Shown here one piece after another: positions 7,727-15,112 of a stretch of DNA of 38,923 bases (positions within the stretch are counted from its first letter, which is position 1; every line of letters begins with the position of its first letter). Where the stretch lies: positions 1-38,923 of the forward strand of contig CADBNE010000051.1 in NCBI GenBank assembly GCA_902795975.1, in the 5' to 3' direction. This DNA comes from an uncultured Erysipelotrichaceae bacterium (GTDB lineage: Bacteria > Bacillota_I > Bacilli_A > RF39 > UBA660). A program made the position numbers and the translations under genes. The notes beneath the pieces are model-generated. The model saw only the letters and a list, made by a program, of their open reading frames with translations, had not been told where the DNA came from and made no database searches.

Positions 7727-7777
7727 CCAAGTTAACTTGGCAATATTAATATATCATATGCAAAGTATACTTGTCAA
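7727..7777 (-). promoter_or_regulatory. Promoter with twin operators for the DUF6442/XRE operon
   Basis: On the minus strand, TTGACA (7777-7772), an 18-bp spacer, then TATATT (7753-7748). The spacer holds AAGTATACTT (7763-7772), overlapping the -35. A perfect 14-bp palindrome CCAAGTTAACTTGG (7727-7740) lies between the -10 and the ribosome site. The two sites share CAAGT-xx-ACTT, as expected for operators of one dimeric repressor. Confidence 0.65.
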
Positions 7778-7801
7778 CATCTTTTCTAAAAATTTATTAT
7801 A

Positions 7802-7810
7802 TGCTATAAT
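7802..7810 (+). promoter_or_regulatory. Extended -10 promoter
   Basis: TGCTATAAT gives TGn plus a perfect -10, 16 bp before the MazG-like gene. No clear -35. Confidence 0.5.
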
Positions 7811-7825
7811 TACAATGGTGATAAT

Positions 7826-8161
7826 ATGGATTATGTAGAATATAAAAAATTAGTTAGAGATAATATACCTGATATAATAAAAGCACAAGGTAAAATGCCT
7901 ATGATAAGTACTTTATCTGAATTAGATTATAAAAAAAATCTAGAAAATAAATTATTAGAAGAATGTAATGAAGTTATTGAATCTAATGAAGAAACAAGAT
8001 TAGAAGAATTAGCTGATGTACTAGAAGTAGTTAAAGCACTATGCAAGTTAAATGGAAATACTTTTGAAGAATTAGAAGAAGTACGTGCTAAAAAAGAAGA
8101 AAAAAATGGAGCATTTAATAAGAGAATATTCTTAGAAAATGTAATTAGCGAAGAAAATTAA
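7826..8161 (+). CDS. MazG-like NTP pyrophosphohydrolase (111 aa)
   Basis: All-alpha NTP pyrophosphatase. The opening YKKLVRDNIPDIIKAQGK is the hallmark of the phosphoribosyl-ATP-pyrophosphohydrolase-like branch of the MazG superfamily. LLEECNEVIE (about residues 42-52) and EELADVLEVVKAL (about 60-72) supply the ExxE and ExxD metal-binding pairs. Length fits the single-domain family. It is expected to hydrolyse noncanonical or excess nucleoside triphosphates; actual substrate unknown. The DUF488-like gene follows after 21 nt, so they are likely co-transcribed. Confidence 0.85.
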   Translation: MDYVEYKKLVRDNIPDIIKAQGKMPMISTLSELDYKKNLENKLLEECNEVIESNEETRLEELADVLEVVKALCKLNGNTFEELEEVRAKKEEKNGAFNKRIFLENVISEEN

Positions 8162-8182
8162 AATTTATATGGGAGGTTTTGT

Positions 8183-8710
8183 ATGTTAGCAACTTGTAAT
8201 TACAAAGAATATAATATTGAAAATGAATTACATTTAGATGCTTATTCTATATCTTTTGATAAAGGTAAAAGTGAAAATTGGCAAGGAAAAAGTTATCCAT
8301 CTTTAGCGCCTAATCGTCAATTTTGGAAAATATGGAAAGACAATATAGGTTATAGAAGTGAAGAAATAAATAATCTATTCTATGCAGAACAATATTACTT
8401 TCAAGTATTAAGAAATTTAAATCCTGAAGAAATATTAGAAGGCCTTGATAACTCCGTAATGTTATGTTATGAAAGTAGTGAACAATTTTGTCATAGAGGA
8501 TTAGCTGCGGCATGGTTAGAATTATTATTAGATATAGAAATACCAGAAATAAAATTTGTAGATGGTAAAGTAATAAAAACAGTAAGAAATCCATATTATA
8601 AAGAAACAATGGAATCTGTAATAAGAAAATTTGAATATATGGACGGATTTGAAACAATACATGAATATTATTTATCTACTAAACAAAAACAAAAAATACT
8701 AACTAAGTAA
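8183..8710 (+). CDS. DUF488 family protein (175 aa)
   Basis: The core SVMLCYESSEQFCHRGLAAAWL near residues 90-112 matches the DUF488 signature (LCYE followed by FCHR). The N-terminus has DAYSIS, comparable with the usual opening strand. Residues such as Cys95, Cys103, His104 and Arg105 (by rough count) are the conserved polar cluster of that family. No membrane segment. Function of DUF488 is not established. It follows the MazG-like gene with an SD of GGGAGG and is closed by its own terminator. Confidence 0.75.
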   Translation: MLATCNYKEYNIENELHLDAYSISFDKGKSENWQGKSYPSLAPNRQFWKIWKDNIGYRSEEINNLFYAEQYYFQVLRNLNPEEILEGLDNSVMLCYESSEQFCHRGLAAAWLELLLDIEIPEIKFVDGKVIKTVRNPYYKETMESVIRKFEYMDGFETIHEYYLSTKQKQKILTK

Positions 8711-8712
8711 GA

Positions 8713-8740
8713 AAAATGTGCATAACTTTATGCACATTTT
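8713..8740 (+). terminator. Terminator of the MazG/DUF488 operon
   Basis: AAATGTGCATAA-CT-TTATGCACATTT followed by TT. The central 20 nt (8717-8736) recur exactly at 32235-32254. Confidence 0.75.
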
Positions 8741-8753
8741 TATATACTTTAAT

Positions 8754-9137
8754 ATGAATTATGAAGATATAAATAATAAGTTAAAACAGTTAAAAACTGA
8801 AGATTATATTTGGATTATATATATAGGAATAATAATACTTAGCTGGTATTCAAACTCATTAGAAAGAAAATACTATATATATAATGATATAAATAGTAAA
8901 AATAATTATCAACATATAATGATACTCATTTTTTCTATATTAGTTATTGTTTATTTATATTTTCTTAAAAGTTCTATAGATGATTTAAGAAATTTAAAAC
9001 CATCTGATTCACAAAAAAAGAAAAGATTAGTATATTTATCTTTTCTTGGTTCTCTTTTTGTAGCACTCTCTGGTTTTATATTTCTTTATGTATCAATAAA
9101 TAATCAAGATTTAGATGTTGAACTTGCTTTTAACTAA
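8754..9137 (+). CDS. Small integral membrane protein (127 aa)
   Basis: Three hydrophobic segments near residues 18-34, 57-74 and 93-113, separated by charged loops (KPSDSQKKKR precedes the last). The frame could open at 8718, but that ATG lies inside the upstream terminator, so 8754 (MNYEDIN) is preferred; no strong ribosome site is visible for either. Family not recognised. Its last 27 bp overlap the NlpC/P60 pseudogene on the opposite strand. Confidence 0.6.
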   Translation: MNYEDINNKLKQLKTEDYIWIIYIGIIILSWYSNSLERKYYIYNDINSKNNYQHIMILIFSILVIVYLYFLKSSIDDLRNLKPSDSQKKKRLVYLSFLGSLFVALSGFIFLYVSINNQDLDVELAFN

Positions 9138-9604
9138 TTTCATTTCTTCTTCATAATCTTTAAATCCTACTATTTTTTTATACCAATATTCATTATTAAA
9201 ATTACTTATTACTATTCTTTTTTCAGTTCCTGATGCATGTATAAATGCATTATTACCAATATATATACCACAATGACCAGGATATTTATTATTTAATTTT
9301 GGTTCATTATCCTTTAAAGACTGCCTATGTAAAAATACTATATCACCTTTTTTATTAAACTTATATCTTTTATTTTAGTTTTATATAAATATATATTACC
9401 ATAACTACTAGTCATAATCTTAGTAGTTGTAGATTTACCATATCCATCCTTAAAAATATCAATACCAAGTAATTTTTTATAAATATACCATACATAACCT
9501 GCACAATCATATGTATCTGGTCCATAAGTATCATGTACATATTTCTTATTATATTGATTGAATGCTAAAAAAAGAATATCATCTCTTATATTATTTGCGT
9601 TAAT
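9111..9604 (-). pseudogene. NlpC/P60 peptidase, frameshifted
   Basis: Read on the minus strand, the first part gives a frame with TYDCAGYVWY (catalytic Cys) and ends at a stop just after SLIKK. One base over, the frame continues as KKGDIVFLH, PGHCGIYIG (catalytic His) and FIHASG (third polar residue), to a TAA at 9111. The break sits in a run of six A (9348-9353 on the plus strand as T); seven would restore one protein. The start is also damaged: between the preceding in-frame stop (TGA) and the homology there is no ATG, GTG or TTG, although AAAGGAAG stands in place. All catalytic residues survive, so decay is recent, or the base count is a sequencing or assembly error. Cell-wall endopeptidase by family. 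Confidence 0.75.
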
Positions 9605-9689
9605 CGCTTCCTTTCATAATTATTATATCATTATAATGGTATTTTTTTTCATTATATTATATAATTATATATAATGAGGTGAAAAGTTA

Positions 9690-11219
9690 ATGAATTTTTG
9701 TAAAAATTGTGGAGGATCTATAAAAGATACAGATAAATTTTGTGGTACATGTGGTGCTGTAATAGATAGAAATCTAGAATATACTGTACCTAATAATCAA
9801 CAAGTACAAAATACACAACCAGAACAACCAGAACAACCAAAACAACCAAAATTACCTGATGCTACACCAGATCAAAGATATATAACAGGTAAAATAGATG
9901 AAATTGCTGATATTAAAATAAAAGAAGAATTAATTAAATATGGTATAGAACCACATACTTCTTCTTTAAAACAAACATTTAAAGGAAATTTAATATTAAC
10001 AATAATATATAGTATTATTAATATGCTTATAGTAGCAGCTGTATTTATTGTAAGACTAAATATTGTACTTGGAATACTTCTATTTATAGTAAACTTCATT
10101 ATATATTATTTTATAAAAACAATATTTGATAATGATTACTATATACTACAAAAAGTTAAGAAAAATCCTAATGAAAAAATATCTACTATAGTAAGTAATA
10201 TATGTGATAGTAATACATTAAATAGTAAAAAATATGTACCTATAACAATTATACTTGCAACATTAGTAATATCTATTGTACCCTTCTTAAAACCATTCTA
10301 TATATATGAAAAAAATGATACTGGTTATAGTATTAAATATTATGTACCAGGAATACGTGGTGAAGAAAAAGTAGTAGTTCCTTCTAAATATAAAGGTAAA
10401 GATGTTACTATAATAAGAGGAAATGCATTTGCTAAAAGTAAAAAAACAAAAGAAATAATAATACCTGATACTATTGTACAAATAAATGGTCATGCTTTTG
10501 AAAATAATAATAACTTAGAAAAAATAACATTACCAAATAACTTAGAAGAAATAAATGGTTATACATTTAAAAATGATAAAAAATTAGTAGAAATAAATTT
10601 ACCAAGTAATTTAAAAACTATTGGTGGGCATGCCTTTGAAAATTGTACTAGTTTAAGTAATATTACATTACCTAATACATTAACTACTATTAATGGGCAT
10701 GCTTTTGATGGAGCAACTAGTTTAAATAATATAGAATTACCTGAATCATTAGAAACTATTGGTGGTGGTGCATTTAAAGGATGTACATCTTTAACTAGTA
10801 TTACTATTCCATCTAAAGTTACTGTAATACAAGGTAATACATTTACAAATTGTACATCATTAGTAACAGTAAATTTACATGATAATATAACTGAAATCCA
10901 TGGAGAAGTATTTCAAAATTGTTCTGCATTAAAGAATATAAAATTACCTTCTAAAATAACAGAAATAAGAGGTAATACATTTGAAAATTGTACTTCACTT
11001 GAAAGTATAGAAATACCTTATGGGGTAACAAGAATTGGTGGGCATGCATTCTATGGATGTAGCTCATTAAGTGATGTTAAAATACCTAATTCATTAATAG
11101 AAATAGGAAGTTCTGCATTTAGAAGATGTAATTCACTAAAAACTATAAGAATACCTAGTAATACATATGTAAATGAAAGAGCATTTAAAGAAAGTCCAAC
11201 ACAAATAATAAAATACTAA
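9690..11219 (+). CDS. Zinc-ribbon, membrane, BspA-type LRR protein (509 aa)
   Basis: Domains in order: a CxxC-CxxC zinc ribbon (Cys4, Cys7, Cys18, Cys21); a Gln/Pro/Glu repeat linker (about 36-56); a helical part; membrane segments at about 101-121, 125-142 and 182-202; and BspA/LRR_5 leucine-rich repeats from about 225 to the end. The repeats follow the I-GGHAFENCTSL--ITLPN type unit, about ten times. Three membrane crossings with a cytosolic ribbon would place the repeats outside. ATG follows GAGGTG. The radical SAM gene starts 14 nt after the stop, so this protein is probably part of that system, perhaps a surface acceptor or sensor (inference). Confidence 0.85.
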   Translation: MNFCKNCGGSIKDTDKFCGTCGAVIDRNLEYTVPNNQQVQNTQPEQPEQPKQPKLPDATPDQRYITGKIDEIADIKIKEELIKYGIEPHTSSLKQTFKGNLILTIIYSIINMLIVAAVFIVRLNIVLGILLFIVNFIIYYFIKTIFDNDYYILQKVKKNPNEKISTIVSNICDSNTLNSKKYVPITIILATLVISIVPFLKPFYIYEKNDTGYSIKYYVPGIRGEEKVVVPSKYKGKDVTIIRGNAFAKSKKTKEIIIPDTIVQINGHAFENNNNLEKITLPNNLEEINGYTFKNDKKLVEINLPSNLKTIGGHAFENCTSLSNITLPNTLTTINGHAFDGATSLNNIELPESLETIGGGAFKGCTSLTSITIPSKVTVIQGNTFTNCTSLVTVNLHDNITEIHGEVFQNCSALKNIKLPSKITEIRGNTFENCTSLESIEIPYGVTRIGGHAFYGCSSLSDVKIPNSLIEIGSSAFRRCNSLKTIRIPSNTYVNERAFKESPTQIIKY

Positions 11220-11233
11220 CAATTGGTGATAAT

Positions 11234-12997
11234 ATGAACGAAGAAATACAAAATAAATTTATACACTTATTATATGTTCCTACTATGAATTGTAATATGC
11301 AATGTAAATACTGTTATTTAGAAGATAATACTAAAGACATTAATACAAATCATAAACCATTAGAAACACTAGAATATGCTATAAAAAAATTTAAAGATAG
11401 TAATGTAATACCATTTAATATATCATTACATGGTGGAGAAGTTACTACCCTATCAAAAAAAGATTTTCATGATATTATAGAATATATTAGTAATTACTAT
11501 GATACTAATAAAGAATTAATACAAAATAATGGATTTAAAGTAGGAACTCCACATATAAAAACTAATTTATATAATATTGATAAACATATAGATACTATAA
11601 AAGAGTTTAATGTATCTATAAGTGGTAGTCTAGATTTACCATTATCATTACATAATGAATATAGAGTTACTAAAGGTAATGGTAAAACACTAGATAAAAT
11701 ATATAAAAATATAGAATTATTAAGTGATTTACCTAATCATAAAAAAGTATCAGCTACTATATTTAAACAACATTATGACTTAATAGATGAAATAGTTGAA
11801 GATATTAAATATTTAGATAAAAATACTTGTCTAGATATGAATGATTTTAATTTTATGATAGGTTTTGATTATAATTCAAATGGTATACTTACAGCACTTA
11901 CTGAAGATGAACAAGTAAAACTATTTGAAAGAATGCATAAAGAATTTGATGGTACTAATTTAGATAAAGGAGTAAATGGTCCTTGGTTTGCAGAATTTGG
12001 TCCAGAATATTGTACTAATTGCAATAATTGTGGAGAAAAATTCTTTCTATTAGAAAAGAATGGTGATATATACTCTTGTGTAAGAGGTCAAAAAAATAAA
12101 GACTTCTACTATGGAAATATATATACTGATTCTGTAGAAGATATTATGAATAATGCTAAAAGTAAAATATTTATGATACATAATAATATAGGGTTTAATG
12201 ATGAATGTAGTAAATGTAAATATTTATACTTATGTAAAACAGGATGTCCATTTGTAAAAAAATTATATAAATCTAATAAATCATATACATGTAAATTACA
12301 ACAAGAATTATATAAAAAAGCTAATGATAAATATCCTGAAGATGAAGATAATGATTATAGTGTATATAACTATGTATCACTTATGCATCCACAACAATCT
12401 ATTAACTATGTACCACAAGAAAATAATAATAACTACCCTACTCTAGAACAAATAATTAGTACAGATGAAAGATTAAAATATATATATGATACTAATTCAT
12501 ACATATTAAAAGTAGATAATATTGAATATAAATTAGAATCACAAATATTAAAGAAAAAAAGAGATATAGTATATATATCTAATAATAGTAATGTATCAAT
12601 ATATGTAAAAAATAATATATTAGATGAAGAATGTGATTATCCAGAAAGTAATACATTATATATAATGTTACTCTCAGGTGATTTAATAACATATGGTGAT
12701 GAAGGAAGAACTAAACAAAGACATGTTATGACTCATCAAGTATTTAAAAGAGTTTTAGCAAATAATATATCAGATAAAGATGGTTATTATAAATTAGATT
12801 TAATGCCACTACTTAAATTATATAAAAATGAATATTCACAAGATAAACCTAATAATTTATTTTTCACAACTAACGCACTAAGAGATTATCATTATACTAA
12901 GCATAAAAATAATGCATATTATCATATACAAGCAATAAATTTACCATTTCAAAATATTGAATTTTACTATATAGATATGGAGGATAAAAATGTATAA
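11234..12997 (+). CDS. Radical SAM/SPASM peptide-modifying enzyme (587 aa)
   Basis: Cys20-xxx-Cys24-xx-Cys27 in NCNMQCKYCY binds the SAM-cleaving 4Fe-4S cluster, and SLHGGEVTT near residue 65 is the GGE motif. Residues about 258-355 form a SPASM region with many Cys (CTNCNNC, YSCVRGQ, CSKCKYLYLCKTGC, then YTC) for auxiliary clusters, as in anaerobic sulfatase-maturase and RiPP enzymes. After it lies an extra domain of about 190 residues (about 395-587) that I do not recognise, which may bind substrate. The downstream gene overlaps by 8 nt and encodes a low-complexity-tailed protein, a likely substrate. No sulfatase gene is present nearby, which disfavours a sulfatase-maturase role. Confidence 0.9.
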   Translation: MNEEIQNKFIHLLYVPTMNCNMQCKYCYLEDNTKDINTNHKPLETLEYAIKKFKDSNVIPFNISLHGGEVTTLSKKDFHDIIEYISNYYDTNKELIQNNGFKVGTPHIKTNLYNIDKHIDTIKEFNVSISGSLDLPLSLHNEYRVTKGNGKTLDKIYKNIELLSDLPNHKKVSATIFKQHYDLIDEIVEDIKYLDKNTCLDMNDFNFMIGFDYNSNGILTALTEDEQVKLFERMHKEFDGTNLDKGVNGPWFAEFGPEYCTNCNNCGEKFFLLEKNGDIYSCVRGQKNKDFYYGNIYTDSVEDIMNNAKSKIFMIHNNIGFNDECSKCKYLYLCKTGCPFVKKLYKSNKSYTCKLQQELYKKANDKYPEDEDNDYSVYNYVSLMHPQQSINYVPQENNNNYPTLEQIISTDERLKYIYDTNSYILKVDNIEYKLESQILKKKRDIVYISNNSNVSIYVKNNILDEECDYPESNTLYIMLLSGDLITYGDEGRTKQRHVMTHQVFKRVLANNISDKDGYYKLDLMPLLKLYKNEYSQDKPNNLFFTTNALRDYHYTKHKNNAYYHIQAINLPFQNIEFYYIDMEDKNV

Positions 12998-13379
12998 TAT
13001 AGAACCAGAAACTTATAATGAGATAATAATAAAAAAGAGATGTACTGAACTAACTAAATATTTTCATCTTAATAATAATCAATTAGATGAAATATTTGAC
13101 TTTTTATTAGCTAGTCCTGAAAATCAATTATTTACTACTAAAAATATGATAGGATTATCTACTAATAATCAATGTTTAAAATCTATACCTGCACAACCTA
13201 AATTACCAGACTTTAACTCCATAAGTATAGTTGGAAATACATTTACAGTATTTCCAGATTATGACTATATAAGTTCTCATTCTTATAGCAGTAGTAGTGG
13301 TAGAAGCAGTGGCGGAGGTTCATCTAACAATAACAATAATAATAACAACAATAACAATAATAACAACAATAATAGTTAG
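12990..13379 (+). CDS. Putative radical-SAM substrate with Ser/Gly/poly-Asn tail (129 aa)
   Basis: The first 50 residues look like a folded or helical leader with motifs such as FHLNNNQLDEIFDFLL and LLASPENQ. A middle part (55-90) is Pro/Asn rich. The tail is SSHSYSSSSGRSSGGGSS followed by 16 Asn and a final Ser. No signal peptide. The start, 8 nt inside the radical SAM gene, has GGAGG in front of it (TATGGAGGATAAAAATG). A leader with a repetitive C-terminal core, coupled to a SPASM enzyme, is the usual organisation of a RiPP precursor. Cys is scarce (two, in the leader half), so sactipeptide chemistry is unlikely; Ser, His, Tyr, Arg or Asn would be the targets. Function is inferred. Confidence 0.65.
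   Translation: MYNIEPETYNEIIIKKRCTELTKYFHLNNNQLDEIFDFLLASPENQLFTTKNMIGLSTNNQCLKSIPAQPKLPDFNSISIVGNTFTVFPDYDYISSHSYSSSSGRSSGGGSSNNNNNNNNNNNNNNNNS
13326..13373 (+). repeat. AAY trinucleotide tract (poly-Asn)
   Basis: Sixteen consecutive AAC/AAT codons at the 3' end of the putative precursor gene. AAC and AAT are mixed irregularly; the C codons are more frequent here than elsewhere in this AT-rich window. Confidence 0.9.
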
Positions 13380-13408
13380 TTGACAAAAAGATAATTATAT
13401 ATTAAAAT
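13380..13408 (+). promoter_or_regulatory. Promoter of the proS T-box transcript
   Basis: TTGACA (13380-13385), a 17-bp spacer, TAAAAT (13403-13408). It begins directly after the TAG of the upstream gene; no terminator separates them. Confidence 0.75.
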
Positions 13409-13425
13409 ATGCTTAAATTATTAAA

Positions 13426-13612
13426 GCAATGACGAGGACATAATTTATATGATTGTTTTATAGAGAGTTATCGGTTGGTGGAAGATAATAAATATAGTAT
13501 AAATTCCTACCTCTAAGTGGAGTGCAAACACTCACGGTGTAAGCCGTTATATTAATTAAGTACAAAAGGATGGTACCGTCTAATATAGACTCCTTATAAC
13601 CATCCTTTTTTT
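13426..13612 (+). promoter_or_regulatory. T-box riboswitch (proline) upstream of proS
   Basis: Stem I elements include GAGAGTTATCGGTTGGTGGAAG. CCT (13506-13508), in TTCCTACC, fits a Pro specifier codon. The conserved T-box AAAAGGATGGTACCG (about 13564-13578) carries UGGU to pair with a tRNA ACCA end. The competing terminator pairs AAGGATGG with CCATCCTT and ends in seven T at 13612. Uncharged tRNA-Pro is expected to prevent termination and turn on proS. Confidence 0.92.
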
Positions 13613-13627
13613 GTTAGGAGGATTTAT

Positions 13628-13705
13628 ATGATATATAGTATGCGACCGAGTAACTATTATTTATTAAAAAAATTAGTTAAGGGAGGAAATTATGAAATTA
13701 AGTAA
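13628..13705 (+). CDS. Short ORF between the T-box and proS (25 aa)
   Basis: Opens 16 nt after the T-box terminator with an excellent AGGAGG site and ends 14 nt inside proS, in another frame. The peptide MIYSMRPSNYYLLKKLVK resembles the start of ordinary ProS proteins (MRTSQYLL-type), so it may be a duplicated remnant of an N-terminus, a coupling leader, or chance. It contains one Pro codon. Confidence 0.35.
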   Translation: MIYSMRPSNYYLLKKLVKGGNYEIK

Positions 13706-14984
13706 ATTAAATATTAAAAAAATAAATTTAAATGATGTAGATGAAAATTATGTAGGACAAGATATACTACTTAAATTAGGAGAATTATATCAATTTGAAA
13801 GTGGTATATATGGATATGGTAACTTATGGACTAAGTTAACTAAAAATGTAGAAAATATAATTGTAGATGAATTAGATAAAGCAGATTGCATACAAACAGA
13901 ATGGCCAAAATTACAACCAAAGAAAATATGGGAACAATCTAATAGATGGGATCAATATACTAAAGAAAACGATATAATGTTCACTTTAGATAATAACTTT
14001 GGTGAATATGGTTTAGCACCTACTGCTGAAGAATGTGCTACTATATTTGGTGCTAATAGATTATTATCATATAAGCAATTACCTACTACTTATTATCAAA
14101 TAGGAGAAAAATTTAGAAAAGAAAAAAGAGCTAGAGGTTTCCTATTTAGACCAAGAACATTTATAATGTTAGATGCATATTCATTTGATAAAGATGAAAA
14201 TGGTATGCATGAAACTTTTAATAAAATGCATGATGTATATTTAAATATCTTCAAAAGAATTGGTATTAATATTATTCCAGTAGTTAGTGATGGAGGAACT
14301 ATGGGTGGAAGAGTATCCGAAGAATTCCAAGCAATTACTAAATTAGGAGAAGATATAATACTATATGATGAAGAAAAAAATATAGGTATGAATAAAGAAG
14401 TACTTGAATTTGAGGATAAAGATACTTTTATTAAAGCATTTGGTGTTGAAGATATTAATTCACTAAAAGAATATAATTCAGTAGAATTAGGTAATAATTT
14501 TGAATTAGGTACTAAATATTCTGAATCTATGGATTTAATGTATATTGATGAAAATGGAGATAAAAAACCATATTATATGGGATGTTATGGTATAGGATTA
14601 GGTAGAATAGTTGCTGTATGTATTGAAAATAACATTATAACTAAAGATAATAAAATAAAAGGATTCTCATTACCATTATCTGTTGCACCATATAAAGTAC
14701 AAATTATATATAAAGAAAATAAAAAAGATGAAGCATATGCTTTATATGAAAAATTACAAAGTAAAGGTATAAATTGTATATTAGATGATAGAGATGGATT
14801 ATCTATAGGTAATAGAATAAATGATACTTATGTATTAGGTACTCCATACTTTACTGTAATTGGAGATAGATATGATGGAACAACATTAGAACTAGAAGAA
14901 ACAAAGTCAGGTAACAAAGAATCAATTAATATTGACGAAATAAATAATTATTTTGAAAAAAAAGGAGCTGTAGAAAGTAACTAA
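13692..14984 (+). CDS. proS: Prolyl-tRNA synthetase
   Basis: Class II aminoacyl-tRNA synthetase that charges tRNA-Pro. Motif 2 region is FRKEKRARGFLFRPRTFIMLDAYSF (residues about 139-163), the TAEE signature is in LAPTAEECATIF, and motif 3 is YGIGLGRIVA near residue 300. The anticodon-binding domain fills the C-terminal third (LSVAPYKVQII, then DDRDGLSIGNRINDT). At 430 aa it lacks the long editing insertion of the about 570-aa bacterial form, so it is the short type. ATG follows AAGGGAGG. Regulated by the T-box upstream. A terminator overlaps the stop. Confidence 0.95.
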   Translation: MKLSKLNIKKINLNDVDENYVGQDILLKLGELYQFESGIYGYGNLWTKLTKNVENIIVDELDKADCIQTEWPKLQPKKIWEQSNRWDQYTKENDIMFTLDNNFGEYGLAPTAEECATIFGANRLLSYKQLPTTYYQIGEKFRKEKRARGFLFRPRTFIMLDAYSFDKDENGMHETFNKMHDVYLNIFKRIGINIIPVVSDGGTMGGRVSEEFQAITKLGEDIILYDEEKNIGMNKEVLEFEDKDTFIKAFGVEDINSLKEYNSVELGNNFELGTKYSESMDLMYIDENGDKKPYYMGCYGIGLGRIVAVCIENNIITKDNKIKGFSLPLSVAPYKVQIIYKENKKDEAYALYEKLQSKGINCILDDRDGLSIGNRINDTYVLGTPYFTVIGDRYDGTTLELEETKSGNKESINIDEINNYFEKKGAVESN

Positions 14985-15002
14985 CTTTCACTGCTCTTTT
15001 TT
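14958..15002 (+). terminator. Terminator of proS
   Basis: Inner stem GAAAGT/ACTTTC and outer AAAAGGAGC/GCTCTTTT, with the TAA stop in the loop, followed by T. Confidence 0.75.
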
Positions 15003-15112
15003 ATTATATACTCAAATTAGCATATATAAAATTATATTGATTTTTATACACATTTAGTGTAAAATCATATATAGAATAGTAAAGTATATAATAGGAAGAA
15101 TGGGTTGGAAAT

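Noticed and set aside
11234..12997. Anaerobic sulfatase-maturating enzyme
   Set aside because: The enzyme has the same general architecture, but no sulfatase gene with a C/S-x-P-x-R site lies nearby; the overlapping poly-Asn gene is a better substrate candidate.
13326..13373. AAY tract considered as a CRISPR or tandem DNA repeat
   Set aside because: It is a coding trinucleotide run in frame, with no spacers or longer unit.
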